In this document: positions 1 through 7,611 of the stretch, in pieces | How the letters are laid out: each line of letters begins with the position of its first letter | How positions within the stretch are numbered: position 1 is the first letter of the stretch | Assembly: GCA_013299115.1 (NCBI GenBank) | Contig: JAAFKA010000020.1 | Location: 34,831 to 98,830, forward strand | DNA: 64,000 nucleotides | Origin: Cytophagales bacterium | Lineage (GTDB): Bacteria; Bacteroidota; Bacteroidia; Cytophagales; Thermoflexibacteraceae | Reading direction: 5' to 3' | Program-made: the position numbers and the translations under genes | The notes under the pieces: model-generated | Told to the model about the DNA's origin: nothing | Databases searched by the model: none | The model's input: the letters and a program-made list of their open reading frames with translations, nothing else

Positions 1-877
1 CAATATCTGCATCAATTTCCTTTGCCTTGCGGAGTGCTAAGGTCATTGCCTCTTTTTCTTCGGGATTTGGATAAACCACTGTCGGGAAGTTGCCATCGGG
101 AGTGGCTTGTTCCTCCACGACAAAAACATTGGTAAAGCCCATTTTTTTGAGCAACTTCGGCACTAAGGTAATGCCTGTGCCATGAATAGAGGAATAGACA
201 ATTTTGATACCTGCCTGTTTACGAATAGCCTCGCGTGAAACCGACAGTTCACAAATTTGGTCTAAGTAGAGGTTGTCAATTTCCTCGCCAATGTAAGCCA
301 CATTGCCTTCCAAACGGTTGAAATTGATAGCCTCAACAGACTGAATAGCATTGACTTCGGCTATGATGTTCTCGTCATGCGGGGGTGTAACCTGTGCGCC
401 GTCTGTCCAATAAGCTTTGTAGCCGTTGTATTCCTTTGGGTTGTGGGAGGCGGTGAGAACCACGCCACTTTTGCAACCCAAATGGCGAATGGCAAAAGAC
501 AATTCGGGGGTTGGTCGCAATTCTTTGAAAAAATAGACGAAAATTCCGTTTGCCGAAAACACATCAGCCACAATTCTCGCAAATTCGGGGCTGTTGTTTC
601 GGCTGTCGTGGGCTACTGCCACTTTGATAGTTTCGCTGGGGAAGTTTTTTTTGAGGTAGTTTGCCAAGCCTTGCGTAGCTGCCCCAATCGTATATCGGTT
701 CATGCGGTTTGTGCCTACGCCCATGATGCCTCGCAGTCCGCCTGTGCCAAACTCCAAATCTTTGTAGAAGGCATCGGTAAGGTCTTTTTCGGCAAGCTGC
801 TTGATTGCCTCTTTGGTGGCTTGGTCATAATTGCCTGTGAGCCACGTGTTTACTTTGTGTTGAATGGTGGTGTCCAT
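1..877 (-). CDS. Phospho-sugar mutase (phosphoglucomutase/phosphomannomutase), 3' end outside window
   Basis: Interconverts hexose 1- and 6-phosphates in the cytoplasm through a phosphoserine enzyme. I translated the minus strand from an ATG at 877; the frame stays open to base 1, giving 292 codons of a protein that continues past the window edge. The N-terminus carries the family signature EFGTGGLRGIMGVGTNRMN (about residues 42-60) and the active-site loop TASHNPKEYNGYK, with the phosphorylated serine at about residue 144. The DGDADR-type metal loop is expected just beyond the edge. The TOPRIM-like gene ends 38 bp upstream on the same strand, so read-through from the ATPase/TOPRIM pair is possible. 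Whether glucose or mannose phosphates are preferred cannot be read from this part. Confidence 0.93.
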   Translation of the reverse strand, partial: MDTTIQHKVNTWLTGNYDQATKEAIKQLAEKDLTDAFYKDLEFGTGGLRGIMGVGTNRMNRYTIGAATQGLANYLKKNFPSETIKVAVAHDSRNNSPEFARIVADVFSANGIFVYFFKELRPTPELSFAIRHLGCKSGVVLTASHNPKEYNGYKAYWTDGAQVTPPHDENIIAEVNAIQSVEAINFNRLEGNVAYIGEEIDNLYLDQICELSVSREAIRKQAGIKIVYSSIHGTGITLVPKLLKKMGFTNVFVVEEQATPDGNFPTVVYPNPEEKEAMTLALRKAKEIDADI

Positions 878-915
878 TGGTTTTTGTGGTTATGGGTTAT
901 TGTTGGTTTTATAGA

Positions 916-2073
916 TTACCAACTTGTGCTTTCTAAATCTTGATAAATTTTGTCAATTGGACTAATTTTAGAATGAATACTATCTTTGTAAATTTGTTCT
1001 ACAATGGTTTTTATTTTGGTTGTAGTTTCTAAGACAGTTTCACCGAATTGGTTATTGATTTGCTTTTTAGCTATCTCTTGTTCTTTATCTGTTTTTGTTT
1101 TGGCATTTTGCAAGGCTTTTTCTTTCAAATACCAAAATTGATAGTTTACAATAGGCAATAAAAATTCTTCAAAAACCCAATGACCTTTGAAGTATAAAAA
1201 TAAATCATTTTCGTCAATATTATGCGATGATTTGAGTTGTGCTATCTTTTTTTGCTTTTCAGTTTCATCAAGCAGTTGCCCAAACCCTTGTGTTATCTCT
1301 ATATTTACAATAACATCTTTTGCACGTTTAGTAATTTCAGCAATTATATTTTCTTGAAAATTTACTAAATCTGTTTGTAAATTTTTGTTATCATTTTGCA
1401 TATTTTTGCAAAATAATTCCATTTCCATTACTTCTTTCTGTACTTTTTTCCCCACCAATGGTTGTAAATCTTTGTAATCATTCTCAAAAGCATATAACCA
1501 ATAGCAAAAGAGAGAGGAAAGAGCAGTAGAAAAATCTTTAAAAAGTTGCTCAAAATCTATTGTATGTATAGCACCCAAAGAATATTTTGCAAATTCTTTA
1601 TTTAAAAATTTACCAATACTGTTATAATTTTCTATGCTATATGCGTGGGTGTGAAAAATATAAGGTTGGTTGAGATACCAAACTTTTGGCTGATACAAAT
1701 ACTTACTATCTGCATCAACACAGATAATTAAACGTAAGTTTACACTTCTATACTTTGTAGATTCCTGATAAGTTAAACCTGCAAAACTCAAAAAGTTATC
1801 CTTAACAAAATCACTACCTGTGTCACAATCCTCATGATTGCTGTTTTCAGTCGTATTGCTAACATAATTTGTTGCCAAAGGATAAAAAGGTATGTATTTT
1901 CTGTTTAAATCTTTGTTTGCAAAAAATGTAAAAAAAACTTCACCCCAAAATTTTTGGTCGTCTTTATAATCTTCATGAATTGCCACCACTCCATTATAAA
2001 CATCTTGGAAAATCACTGAGGCAAGAAGTCCCTCTATTTGTTCTTTGCTGAATTTGCTTCTTTCCCTTGCCAT
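916..2073 (-). CDS. DUF4435-like TOPRIM protein, partner of the ATPase-PPR gene
   Basis: A 385-residue cytoplasmic protein. The N-terminal third reads as the TOPRIM-like DUF4435 fold: acidic pair in AIHEDYKDDQKFW (E34/D35), DxD in ICVDADSKYL (D120/D122), and AYSIENY (E148) where DUF4435 proteins carry their conserved S/T-I-E-N-Y. The middle (about 220-290) is charged and helical, probably coiled coil. Its start codon overlaps the last base of the upstream ATPase stop, so the two are translationally coupled. DUF4435 is the AriB subunit of PARIS, proposed to be a TOPRIM nuclease released by the AriA ATPase; that role is transferred here by analogy. This copy is longer and much diverged from the two other DUF4435-type proteins in the window. 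Confidence 0.72.
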   Translation of the reverse strand: MARERSKFSKEQIEGLLASVIFQDVYNGVVAIHEDYKDDQKFWGEVFFTFFANKDLNRKYIPFYPLATNYVSNTTENSNHEDCDTGSDFVKDNFLSFAGLTYQESTKYRSVNLRLIICVDADSKYLYQPKVWYLNQPYIFHTHAYSIENYNSIGKFLNKEFAKYSLGAIHTIDFEQLFKDFSTALSSLFCYWLYAFENDYKDLQPLVGKKVQKEVMEMELFCKNMQNDNKNLQTDLVNFQENIIAEITKRAKDVIVNIEITQGFGQLLDETEKQKKIAQLKSSHNIDENDLFLYFKGHWVFEEFLLPIVNYQFWYLKEKALQNAKTKTDKEQEIAKKQINNQFGETVLETTTKIKTIVEQIYKDSIHSKISPIDKIYQDLESTSW

Positions 2074-3512
2074 TATTTTTTGAATTTTAGTTTATTCAAA
2101 TACAAATCGTTGGCATCTATACTATAATACAGACGCAATTTTTCTACTTCTTGGGCTTCTGCTCCGCTTTTTGCTTTGCCGAGCAAAGTGCTAAAAGTGA
2201 TAATATCGGGATAGACTTTTTTCTCTTGCATTTTATCCAATACAAATTTACCTTCTTCTATATTTTCTATTTTTTTCAACCAAATATTAAAAGTCAAAAT
2301 ATTGGGTTCTTGGTTATATTTTGTGATTTCCTCATACATTTTCTTTGCATCATCAAAAGACGTAGCTTTTGAAATAAAGGTAGTAAAAGTTACCACATCA
2401 GGCTGGTTGGCTTGGCTAAATTGTTGTTCTTTTTGCTGAAACTCACCTAATAACTTCGTAAATAAAGCATAGTCAATGGAGTGAAAAGTTTGGTTCAATG
2501 CTTGATTGAAAACAAATAATCTACCTATTCCGTCTTTTTTGGGGTTATTATTTGCTACTTTATAAGCATAAATTTCCCAAAAATGTGCCGTATCTTGTTC
2601 TTGTGTGTATGTATGTGCAGGTTGAGGTGCAATAGGCTCGTCTGTCATAATTTCATTCATTCTGACAAATTTGTTTGCCCAACCTTCAATAAACATAGAA
2701 GTAGAATGAGTAGCCATAATAATCTGACAATTTGGGTTGAGTTCCCGAATGGTACGTATCAATTTACGTTGCCAAGTAATGTGCAGAGAAATTTCGGGTT
2801 CGTCAAGGAGCAAAATAGTAGGTTTGTTGTCTTGCAATAAAACTGTGAGCAAAATCAAAAATAATTGCTTTTCGCCAGATGATAGTAATTCATAGCTTAT
2901 CTCTTTATCTGTTTGATAATTGATAAGAAAAACAAACCTGTCGTTATCAAAATCTTTGGCTGTTTCTTTAAATAATTCCTTTATTTTTGCACTAAAAAGA
3001 TTTATTTTAGCATAAATATTTTGTAGTTTTTCTGCAATTTCTGCTGTGCTAAGTTTTGTGTTTTTAAGAATTTCATTAGTTTTTGAAGCAATACTTGATT
3101 TTTGGGTAACAAAATATTGTTTCATCATTTCTATTTTGGCATTAATAGAATAAATATTTTTGCTATTTTCTGTTTCAAAACTTCTTACCAATTCAATGTT
3201 TATCTGTTGTAAATTTGGTTCTTCTCTAAGGTTAGGATTAGTTGCCACTAATTGTTTTTCGTCTATGGTAATGGTTGTATCGTCAAAAAAAACTAATTCC
3301 ATTTTTGAAACACGAGCAAATTTCTTGTACTCTATTTCTTCTACTTTATTCTTGTGTCTAAGAGTTTCATATACCAAATCAAGCAAGGTAGATTTGCCAC
3401 TGCCGTTAATACCTTCCAATATGTTTACGTCAGCATCAAGTTCCCAAACAATATTTTTGGTAATATTATTGATACTAAAATTTGTAATTTTTATTTCTTT
3501 AATCAATTTCAT
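2073..3512 (-). CDS. AAA/ABC-type ATPase with three C-terminal PPR-like repeats
   Basis: A 479-residue SMC/ABC-like ATPase. Visible: Walker A GINGSGKST (34-42), signature LSSGEKQ (210-216), Walker B ILLLDEPE (233-240) and an H-loop ATHS (267-270), all in the order of AAA_15/AAA_21 ATPases. After a linker the tail holds three repeats starting PDVVTF (371), PNILTF (403) and PDIITF (435), exactly 32 residues apart, each followed by a helix pair. This is the consensus of pentatricopeptide repeats, an RNA-binding fold common in plant organelles and rare in bacteria. The DUF4435 gene follows with a 1-bp overlap. In PARIS the ATPase senses a phage protein; here the repeats may be the sensing or RNA-binding arm (inference). 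TPR or SEL1 repeats are less likely, given V/I-x-TF at the start of every repeat. Confidence 0.8.
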   Translation of the reverse strand: MKLIKEIKITNFSINNITKNIVWELDADVNILEGINGSGKSTLLDLVYETLRHKNKVEEIEYKKFARVSKMELVFFDDTTITIDEKQLVATNPNLREEPNLQQINIELVRSFETENSKNIYSINAKIEMMKQYFVTQKSSIASKTNEILKNTKLSTAEIAEKLQNIYAKINLFSAKIKELFKETAKDFDNDRFVFLINYQTDKEISYELLSSGEKQLFLILLTVLLQDNKPTILLLDEPEISLHITWQRKLIRTIRELNPNCQIIMATHSTSMFIEGWANKFVRMNEIMTDEPIAPQPAHTYTQEQDTAHFWEIYAYKVANNNPKKDGIGRLFVFNQALNQTFHSIDYALFTKLLGEFQQKEQQFSQANQPDVVTFTTFISKATSFDDAKKMYEEITKYNQEPNILTFNIWLKKIENIEEGKFVLDKMQEKKVYPDIITFSTLLGKAKSGAEAQEVEKLRLYYSIDANDLYLNKLKFKK

Positions 3513-3545
3513 TGGTTTTGTTTTTTATATCTATATATACTTAGG

Positions 3546-3676
3546 TTGCAATACTATCAATTATCTATCAAAAATACAAACAGTAAATGATTTACTATTT
3601 TATGTAGCCAACCTACTCAAACCCAAAAAAATAATCCTTCCCCACCGCATACTGCTCACAAAGTTTTTCTAAGGCA
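3546..3676. repeat. Direct repeat copy 1 (131 bp) upstream of the ATPase-PPR gene
   Basis: Nearly identical to 5665-5794, differing by a few substitutions and one A in a homopolymer (7 A against 6). It lies 33 bp before the ATPase-PPR start and contains the 3' end of the 52-residue ORF on the minus strand. Copy 2 lies about 19 bp before the AIPR start, so both copies supply the same leader to a different downstream gene. Confidence 0.9.
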
Positions 3677-3771
3677 GCAACAAAAGTTTCGTCTTCGGTT
3701 GGTAGTTTGATAGACAAAGTAACTTGCAAATACGTAGTTTCGGTTGCGTTGGTTTCTTGTGTGGTTTCCAT
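3613..3771 (-). CDS. Small ORF, 52 residues, shares its C-terminus with the nucleotidyltransferase fragment
   Basis: ATG at 3771, stop TAG at 3613. The protein begins METTQETNATETTYLQVTLS and ends LEKLCEQYAVGKDYFFGFE. I do not recognise a family. The ending LEKLCEQYAVGKDYF is repeated in the nucleotidyltransferase fragment at 5719-5970 because the DNA lies in the 131-bp direct repeat. In this copy the homopolymer has 7 A and the frame ends in GFE-stop; in the other it has 6 A and ends in GLSRLAT-stop. It could be a chimera made when the repeat was duplicated, or a real antitoxin-like gene whose end was copied. Coding status is uncertain. Confidence 0.45.
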   Translation of the reverse strand: METTQETNATETTYLQVTLSIKLPTEDETFVAALEKLCEQYAVGKDYFFGFE

Positions 3772-3839
3772 TTTAATAGCAATTTAGGTTACAAATCTAC
3801 AATTTTTATCAATAAAAACAGCAATTATTGGTAAAAAAA

Positions 3840-5645
3840 TTATTCAATTTTCAATGCACTCACATCTATATATAAGTTACTAACTTTGTCTATGATTGCT
3901 TGCAAGGCTTTATGTGTTGAACTATAATCACGGGTCAAAAAAGTTTCAGGTACATCAAGTCCGAAGGTTTTGTTTATATTTTTTACTAACTTGATTTGTT
4001 GAATATTACTTGTAGGGTATTTTATTAAATTGTCTGCAAACCATTTTTTTATTATTTCTTGTTTTTGTTCTATAATTGCTTTGGTAATCTTAGCTTCTCT
4101 AACTAACAATTTATATAACCAAATATTAACAAATATGTCTATATGCGCCAACCCATACATCTGTGTATAATATGTTTTTGATTTTCCTAATTGTATAAAA
4201 TACAATAAATATAATTGACTATAAATTGGAGAATTTACATCTCCATTAAATAGCTTATGTAAACTGTGCTTTGAGTTGTTGGTGGCATTGAAAATATCCT
4301 TTAAAATATCCTCACTTGACATATTTGGACATTCTAAAAATGTTCTGTACCAATTTACCAACAAATATTCACTACTAATTTGGTGTTGAAAATCTGTATT
4401 CGTAAAAGTTTCACCCTGTTTTGTCAAGTAGCCAATGCCTTTGTTTGCAAAAAATTCTTTGGTATAAACATTAAATTTTTTGTTGCTCAATTTGTCTTTA
4501 AACCAAATAGCACTTTGCGTATTGGTGGCATCTGTTATCAAATCTATGAGTTCTTGGTCTTGGGTTTCATAGAGTTTTACAGTCAAATAAACATCTTCCA
4601 AACTTTCTTTGTCTTTCAAATATTGTTGATAAACCAAATAAGAAGTTTGTAAACCATTGACAATCACAGGATTTTCGCAAGGAATGACGTATTTTCCTAA
4701 TTGTGTGGCTTGTGGCACAGTAAATTTTGAGCAGATAATAGTTAAATCATTGCTTAGAAATTGCAAATACAGAGCTTGCGTTTCGGAGGCTAAGGTTTGT
4801 GCTATTTTTTCGTTGGTGCTGTTGTCTTTGCCAAGAAAACCCCTAATATTTTCGGCAAAAATCTTTTCAATACTTCCATTGGTTGCTTTTTCCAACTCAA
4901 ATAATTCGCACAATTCTAAGGCTTTCAACCGAAACAATAGGGCTTTTACATTCAAAATAGCAAAGCTAATTAAAGCCTGCGTATCAGATTTGGCAGTAAT
5001 GTTGGAGGGGGCTGGTTTAAAAGCAAATTCTACCTTTTTGCGTTTGTATTCTAATTTTATAAAATCATAAATACGATTAAATAAATCGTGAATATCCCAA
5101 ATTTCAAACTCATTAGGTTTGTGAAATTCTTGGAATAAACGTGAGTTTTCTTGGCTGTTTTTATTTCCATTAAACACAAAATATAAGCAAGATGGAATTA
5201 TTTTAGTGGCTGTAATGCTATCATATTCTTTGATTTTATGTTTTAAACCTGTTGCATTTTTTTTCGTTCCTTTAACGAAAATACTATCAAAATCATTTTT
5301 AAATTTTTCTAATTCATTTTGACTTAGGTTAGCCTGTCCAAATTTTTTAGAATTTTTACATTGAAAAACTTGCATTTTGGGCTTACCATTATCTTCACTA
5401 AAATAAATACCGTCTAAACCTCCGTCACTATCGTCAATAATAGCTGCTGTCATATAGACTTCATCTATGCTTTTATCTAAAATAACCGACATAGCAAAGA
5501 TTTCAAAAGCTGTGTTTAATGCTTTTTCCTCTGCTTTTTCTTGTGAAATATTTTGTTTACTTTTCAGCAATTCAACCAAATCTAATTGCTTAACTATTCT
5601 TTCCAAATAAGATTGAATAAACAAAATTCGGTTATCGTTATACAT
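3840..5645 (-). CDS. AIPR-family abortive-infection protein with PD-(D/E)xK-like nuclease N-terminus
   Basis: A 601-residue cytoplasmic protein. The N-terminal domain has DGGLDG (D78) followed by MQVFQCKNSK (Q95, K97), the D-(x)n-QxK arrangement of restriction-endonuclease-like folds. The C-terminal half matches AIPR: ENIRGFLG, a segment SNDLTIICSKF, then CENPVIVNGLQTSYLVYQ, the strongly conserved N-G-x-Q-T block. AIPR proteins were first tied to phage abortive infection in lactococci and often occur in defence islands. It stands alone as one gene, downstream of repeat copy 2 and with the 52-residue ORF after it. The likely role is DNA cleavage on infection; substrate and trigger cannot be read. 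Length is normal for the family, and no lesion is seen. Confidence 0.85.
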   Translation of the reverse strand: MYNDNRILFIQSYLERIVKQLDLVELLKSKQNISQEKAEEKALNTAFEIFAMSVILDKSIDEVYMTAAIIDDSDGGLDGIYFSEDNGKPKMQVFQCKNSKKFGQANLSQNELEKFKNDFDSIFVKGTKKNATGLKHKIKEYDSITATKIIPSCLYFVFNGNKNSQENSRLFQEFHKPNEFEIWDIHDLFNRIYDFIKLEYKRKKVEFAFKPAPSNITAKSDTQALISFAILNVKALLFRLKALELCELFELEKATNGSIEKIFAENIRGFLGKDNSTNEKIAQTLASETQALYLQFLSNDLTIICSKFTVPQATQLGKYVIPCENPVIVNGLQTSYLVYQQYLKDKESLEDVYLTVKLYETQDQELIDLITDATNTQSAIWFKDKLSNKKFNVYTKEFFANKGIGYLTKQGETFTNTDFQHQISSEYLLVNWYRTFLECPNMSSEDILKDIFNATNNSKHSLHKLFNGDVNSPIYSQLYLLYFIQLGKSKTYYTQMYGLAHIDIFVNIWLYKLLVREAKITKAIIEQKQEIIKKWFADNLIKYPTSNIQQIKLVKNINKTFGLDVPETFLTRDYSSTHKALQAIIDKVSNLYIDVSALKIE

Positions 5646-5664
5646 ATATGTTATGTGCTTATGT

Positions 5665-5794
5665 TTGCAATACTATCAATTATCTCTAAAAAATACAAAC
5701 AGCAAATGATTTACTATTTTATGTAGCCAACCTACTCAAACCCAAAAAATAATCTTTCCCCACTGCATACTGCTCACAAAGTTTTTCTAAGGCA
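5665..5794. repeat. Direct repeat copy 2 (130 bp) upstream of the AIPR gene
   Basis: Second copy of 3546-3676. It overlaps the 3' end of the nucleotidyltransferase fragment. The two copies bracket the AIPR gene plus the 52-residue ORF, a 2.1-kb unit. Confidence 0.9.
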
Positions 5795-5970
5795 CAAAGT
5801 TGGTAACAGATAGCTAAAATTTTGCGTCTTAAGCTATAAGAATGCACATTTTTTAGCACCACCAGCAAATCATCATCGGAGTCGGGTTTTGCATTACCTT
5901 GTGCTTGCGAGCCAAACAGGACTAAACTTTGTAAATTTTTGCCCAAAACTTCTTTGCAAATAACTGCCGA
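5719..5970 (-). pseudogene. Truncated MNT-type nucleotidyltransferase domain
   Basis: The frame runs from just after a TAA at 5971 to 5719 and lacks an ATG; a TTG at 5946 is the only nearby start. It encodes LVLFGSQAQGNAKPDSDDDL, the GSx10DxD motif of minimal nucleotidyltransferases (antitoxins of HEPN/MNT modules, which AMPylate HEPN toxins). The usual N-terminal helix of about 20 residues before the motif is missing or only partly present, and no HEPN partner is nearby. The C-terminus LEKLCEQYAVGKDYFLGLSR is shared with the 52-residue ORF through the direct repeat. I read it as the remnant of a HEPN/MNT toxin-antitoxin pair; a functional short gene with a TTG start is possible but less likely. 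Confidence 0.6.
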
Positions 5971-6084
5971 TTATTGAATCTGTGGTTTAATATACACATC
6001 GGAAAGTGGTTTTGGGATTTTAATTTCAAAAATACAGCATACACAACGTAAAGTGCCAAAGTTAGGGTTTTCACTCTTTTCCAT
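5971..6084 (-). CDS. Possible 37-residue ORF
   Basis: ATG at 6084, stop at 5971, in the same frame as the nucleotidyltransferase fragment and separated from it only by that stop. The peptide starts MEKSENPNFGTLRCVCCIFE and ends in SDVYIKPQIQ. No family recognised. It lies directly beside the 6087-6125 direct repeat. It may be chance or debris from the decayed toxin-antitoxin region. Confidence 0.25.
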   Translation of the reverse strand: MEKSENPNFGTLRCVCCIFEIKIPKPLSDVYIKPQIQ

Positions 6085-6086
6085 AA

Positions 6087-6125
6087 AGAGTAACTCAACC
6101 ACCAAAAGGTTGTACGAACAAAAAA
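6087..6125. repeat. 39-bp direct repeat, copy 1
   Basis: Begins agagtaactcaaccaccaaa and recurs almost perfectly at 7471-7510 in the same orientation. The two copies bracket the DUF433/DUF5615 remnant and the GldM-like gene. The core aacc-accaaaa-ggtt is a small palindrome. Confidence 0.9.
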
Positions 6126-6248
6126 TTATTTCTTAAAAATAGTGAGATAAAATTCAGACGAGTTATCCAAAAATTCTTGGATAGTTGTTTTATTAGCTAT
6201 CAAAATATCAGCAATTACGTCAGTTGGGGCATTACCTGTGCGGAGGCA
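6126..6248 (-). pseudogene. 3' remnant of a DUF5615 (PIN-like) toxin
   Basis: Reading the minus strand in the frame that ends with TAA at 6126 gives CLRTGNAPTDVIADIL... ending EFYLTIFKK. This matches the C-terminus of DUF5615 PIN-like toxins (L-R-x-G-N-x-x-T, then I-x-x-F near the end). The first two thirds, with the catalytic aspartates, are missing: the frame fuses directly into the end of the DUF433 antitoxin at about 6245. A deletion that joined the antitoxin 3' end to the toxin 3' end explains this, so the toxin should be dead. Confidence 0.65.
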
Positions 6249-6448
6249 AACTGCAAAGCTGTGAAAATATCGGTTGGCGTAAGTTCGGGAAAGTCTGCTA
6301 TAATTTGCTCTACGGTCATACCTGTTGCCAACCATTCTAAAATATCGGCTACGGCTATTCGCATACCTCTGATACAAGGTTTACCACTGCGTTTGCCTTG
6401 TTCTATGGTAATGATATTTTTGTAGATATAAACAAATTGAGTGGACAT
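6215..6448 (-). CDS. DUF433 antitoxin-like protein, C-terminus altered by deletion
   Basis: A 77-residue protein. It has the DUF433 consensus almost intact: GKPCIRGMRIAVADILEWLA, then MTVEQIIADFPELTPTDI, the helix-turn-helix-like antitoxin fold normally paired with a DUF5615 PIN-like toxin (VapBC45-like). The last residues (ASAQVMPQLT) are unlike the family and are read out of frame through toxin sequence, so the gene was cut by the same deletion that removed most of the toxin. It may still bind DNA as an orphan. Confidence 0.75.
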   Translation of the reverse strand: MSTQFVYIYKNIITIEQGKRSGKPCIRGMRIAVADILEWLATGMTVEQIIADFPELTPTDIFTALQFASAQVMPQLT

Positions 6449-6497
6449 AAACAGAATTGGTTTTTACAAAGTTAATTATTTTTCAGAAACAAGTAAT

Positions 6498-7382
6498 CTA
6501 TTGCTTTCTTTTTCTTACCACATAATTCGCCTTCACCTGAAAAGTGGTATCTGTGCCATCAGGTTTAAGATATTTTATTTTTCCTGTTAGAGATTTTACC
6601 ACACTGTCTTTGTGCTGTTTGGTGGTTGGAATAGTAATTAGAGCTAAATTGCCTTTTGTTTCCAAAGTCCATTTTTTTTCATCTGTATTCAATTTAAATT
6701 CAATAATGTTAAACCGTTTAGTATAATCTGTCATAAACATTCTACCTTCATAAATATTTCCATTGGTAATTGTTTGGTAAATTGGAACTTTCATTACAGG
6801 AGAACCAAAATAACATCTTATGACTACTCCTCCAATGCAAGCTATTAATCTATCTATGCTTTTGTAGTTAATGGCGTGCAAATGATGTAAGATACCCAAT
6901 TCTTGTTGTAACAAGAATGGTGCATAATAAGCCTCGTCTTGTAGGGTTTCGTAAAGTAACCTATCTTTAAATTGGCTCAAAGAAGTATCTTGGGCTACAA
7001 TAAAATTACTATAAATTGTATCTTGTGTATTCCAAAAAGCCAATTTTTGATTTGATAACCCCACTTTTAAATTTGATTCTCCCAGTGTCATTGGTCTGTA
7101 CTCTCCAATTAGGCTATCTGCGTATGCCTTTATTCTGCGGGCTTTGTTAAGATTAACCACGTCTTTTGGTGAATTTCCTTGCTCATAAGTCAATTCTTCG
7201 CCATGTAATACTAAGTAGTCAGTTTCATTTTTTATTTTTTTCAAACTCTTACCAATTACTTCATTTTGCAACTGCACCATTTCCAAATCCACCTCCCGCA
7301 GTCGGGTATGCGTATGCGTGTGATAAGCAACCAAAATAGTTGCCAAGAGGACTAAAAGCCAAAGGAGGTGATGTGTTTTCAT
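6498..7382 (-). CDS. GldM-like membrane-anchored protein
   Basis: 294 residues from the ATG at 7382, chosen because the N-terminus then is MKTHHLLWLLVLLATILVAY, a clean signal-anchor; a longer frame runs through a palindrome and is unlikely. The rest is periplasmic, with a helical segment (about 30-170) including LLQQELGILHHLHAINYKSI, then a short beta-rich stretch with YEGRMFM and GTDTTFQVKANYVV. This order resembles the N-terminal and first domains of GldM, the helical shaft protein of the type IX secretion/gliding motor, but the usual GldM length (above 500) is not reached and no gldKLN genes lie beside it. Probably an orphan GldM-domain paralogue; the function is unknown. Confidence 0.45.
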   Translation of the reverse strand: MKTHHLLWLLVLLATILVAYHTHTHTRLREVDLEMVQLQNEVIGKSLKKIKNETDYLVLHGEELTYEQGNSPKDVVNLNKARRIKAYADSLIGEYRPMTLGESNLKVGLSNQKLAFWNTQDTIYSNFIVAQDTSLSQFKDRLLYETLQDEAYYAPFLLQQELGILHHLHAINYKSIDRLIACIGGVVIRCYFGSPVMKVPIYQTITNGNIYEGRMFMTDYTKRFNIIEFKLNTDEKKWTLETKGNLALITIPTTKQHKDSVVKSLTGKIKYLKPDGTDTTFQVKANYVVRKRKQ

Positions 7383-7401
7383 ATTTTTTGTTTTTTCTGT
7401 A

Positions 7402-7460
7402 GTGCGGACTTTAGTCCGCACAATTACCTTATTGCGTCATGTGCGGACTAAAGTCCACAC
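7402..7460. repeat. Palindrome doublet in divergent intergenic region
   Basis: GTGCGGACTTTAGTCCGCAC at 7402-7421 and GTGCGGACTAAAGTCCACAC at 7441-7460, two head-to-head copies of one palindrome. A third relative is at 37006-37025. They lie between the divergent GldM-like and T9SS-cargo genes. Confidence 0.85.
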
Positions 7461-7470
7461 TACATTATAT

Positions 7471-7510
7471 AGAGTAACTCAACCACCAAAAGGTTGTACG
7501 AACAAAAAAA
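7471..7510. repeat. 40-bp direct repeat, copy 2
   Basis: Second copy of 6087-6125, same orientation. Confidence 0.9.
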
Positions 7511-7611
7511 TATTTGTTGGTTGTTATTTGCCACAGAAAAGAACAGTTTTACCACAAATTGCGTTTATAAATTCAGATAACCTATTACCTTTGCAACCAA
7601 ACAACACAACG

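Noticed and set aside
377..943. Long plus-strand frame over the phospho-sugar mutase
   Set aside because: The minus-strand frame has the full enzyme motifs; the plus-strand frame is its shadow.
2073..3512. Calling the C-terminal repeats of the ATPase TPR or SEL1 repeats
   Set aside because: The period is 32, not 34 or 36-38, and each repeat begins with P-D/N-x-x-TF, which is PPR-like; TPR positions W4-G8-Y11 are absent.
7402..7611. N-terminal extension of the T9SS cargo protein from 7402
   Set aside because: It would be read through palindromes and a direct repeat, and would bury the signal peptide that starts at 7612.
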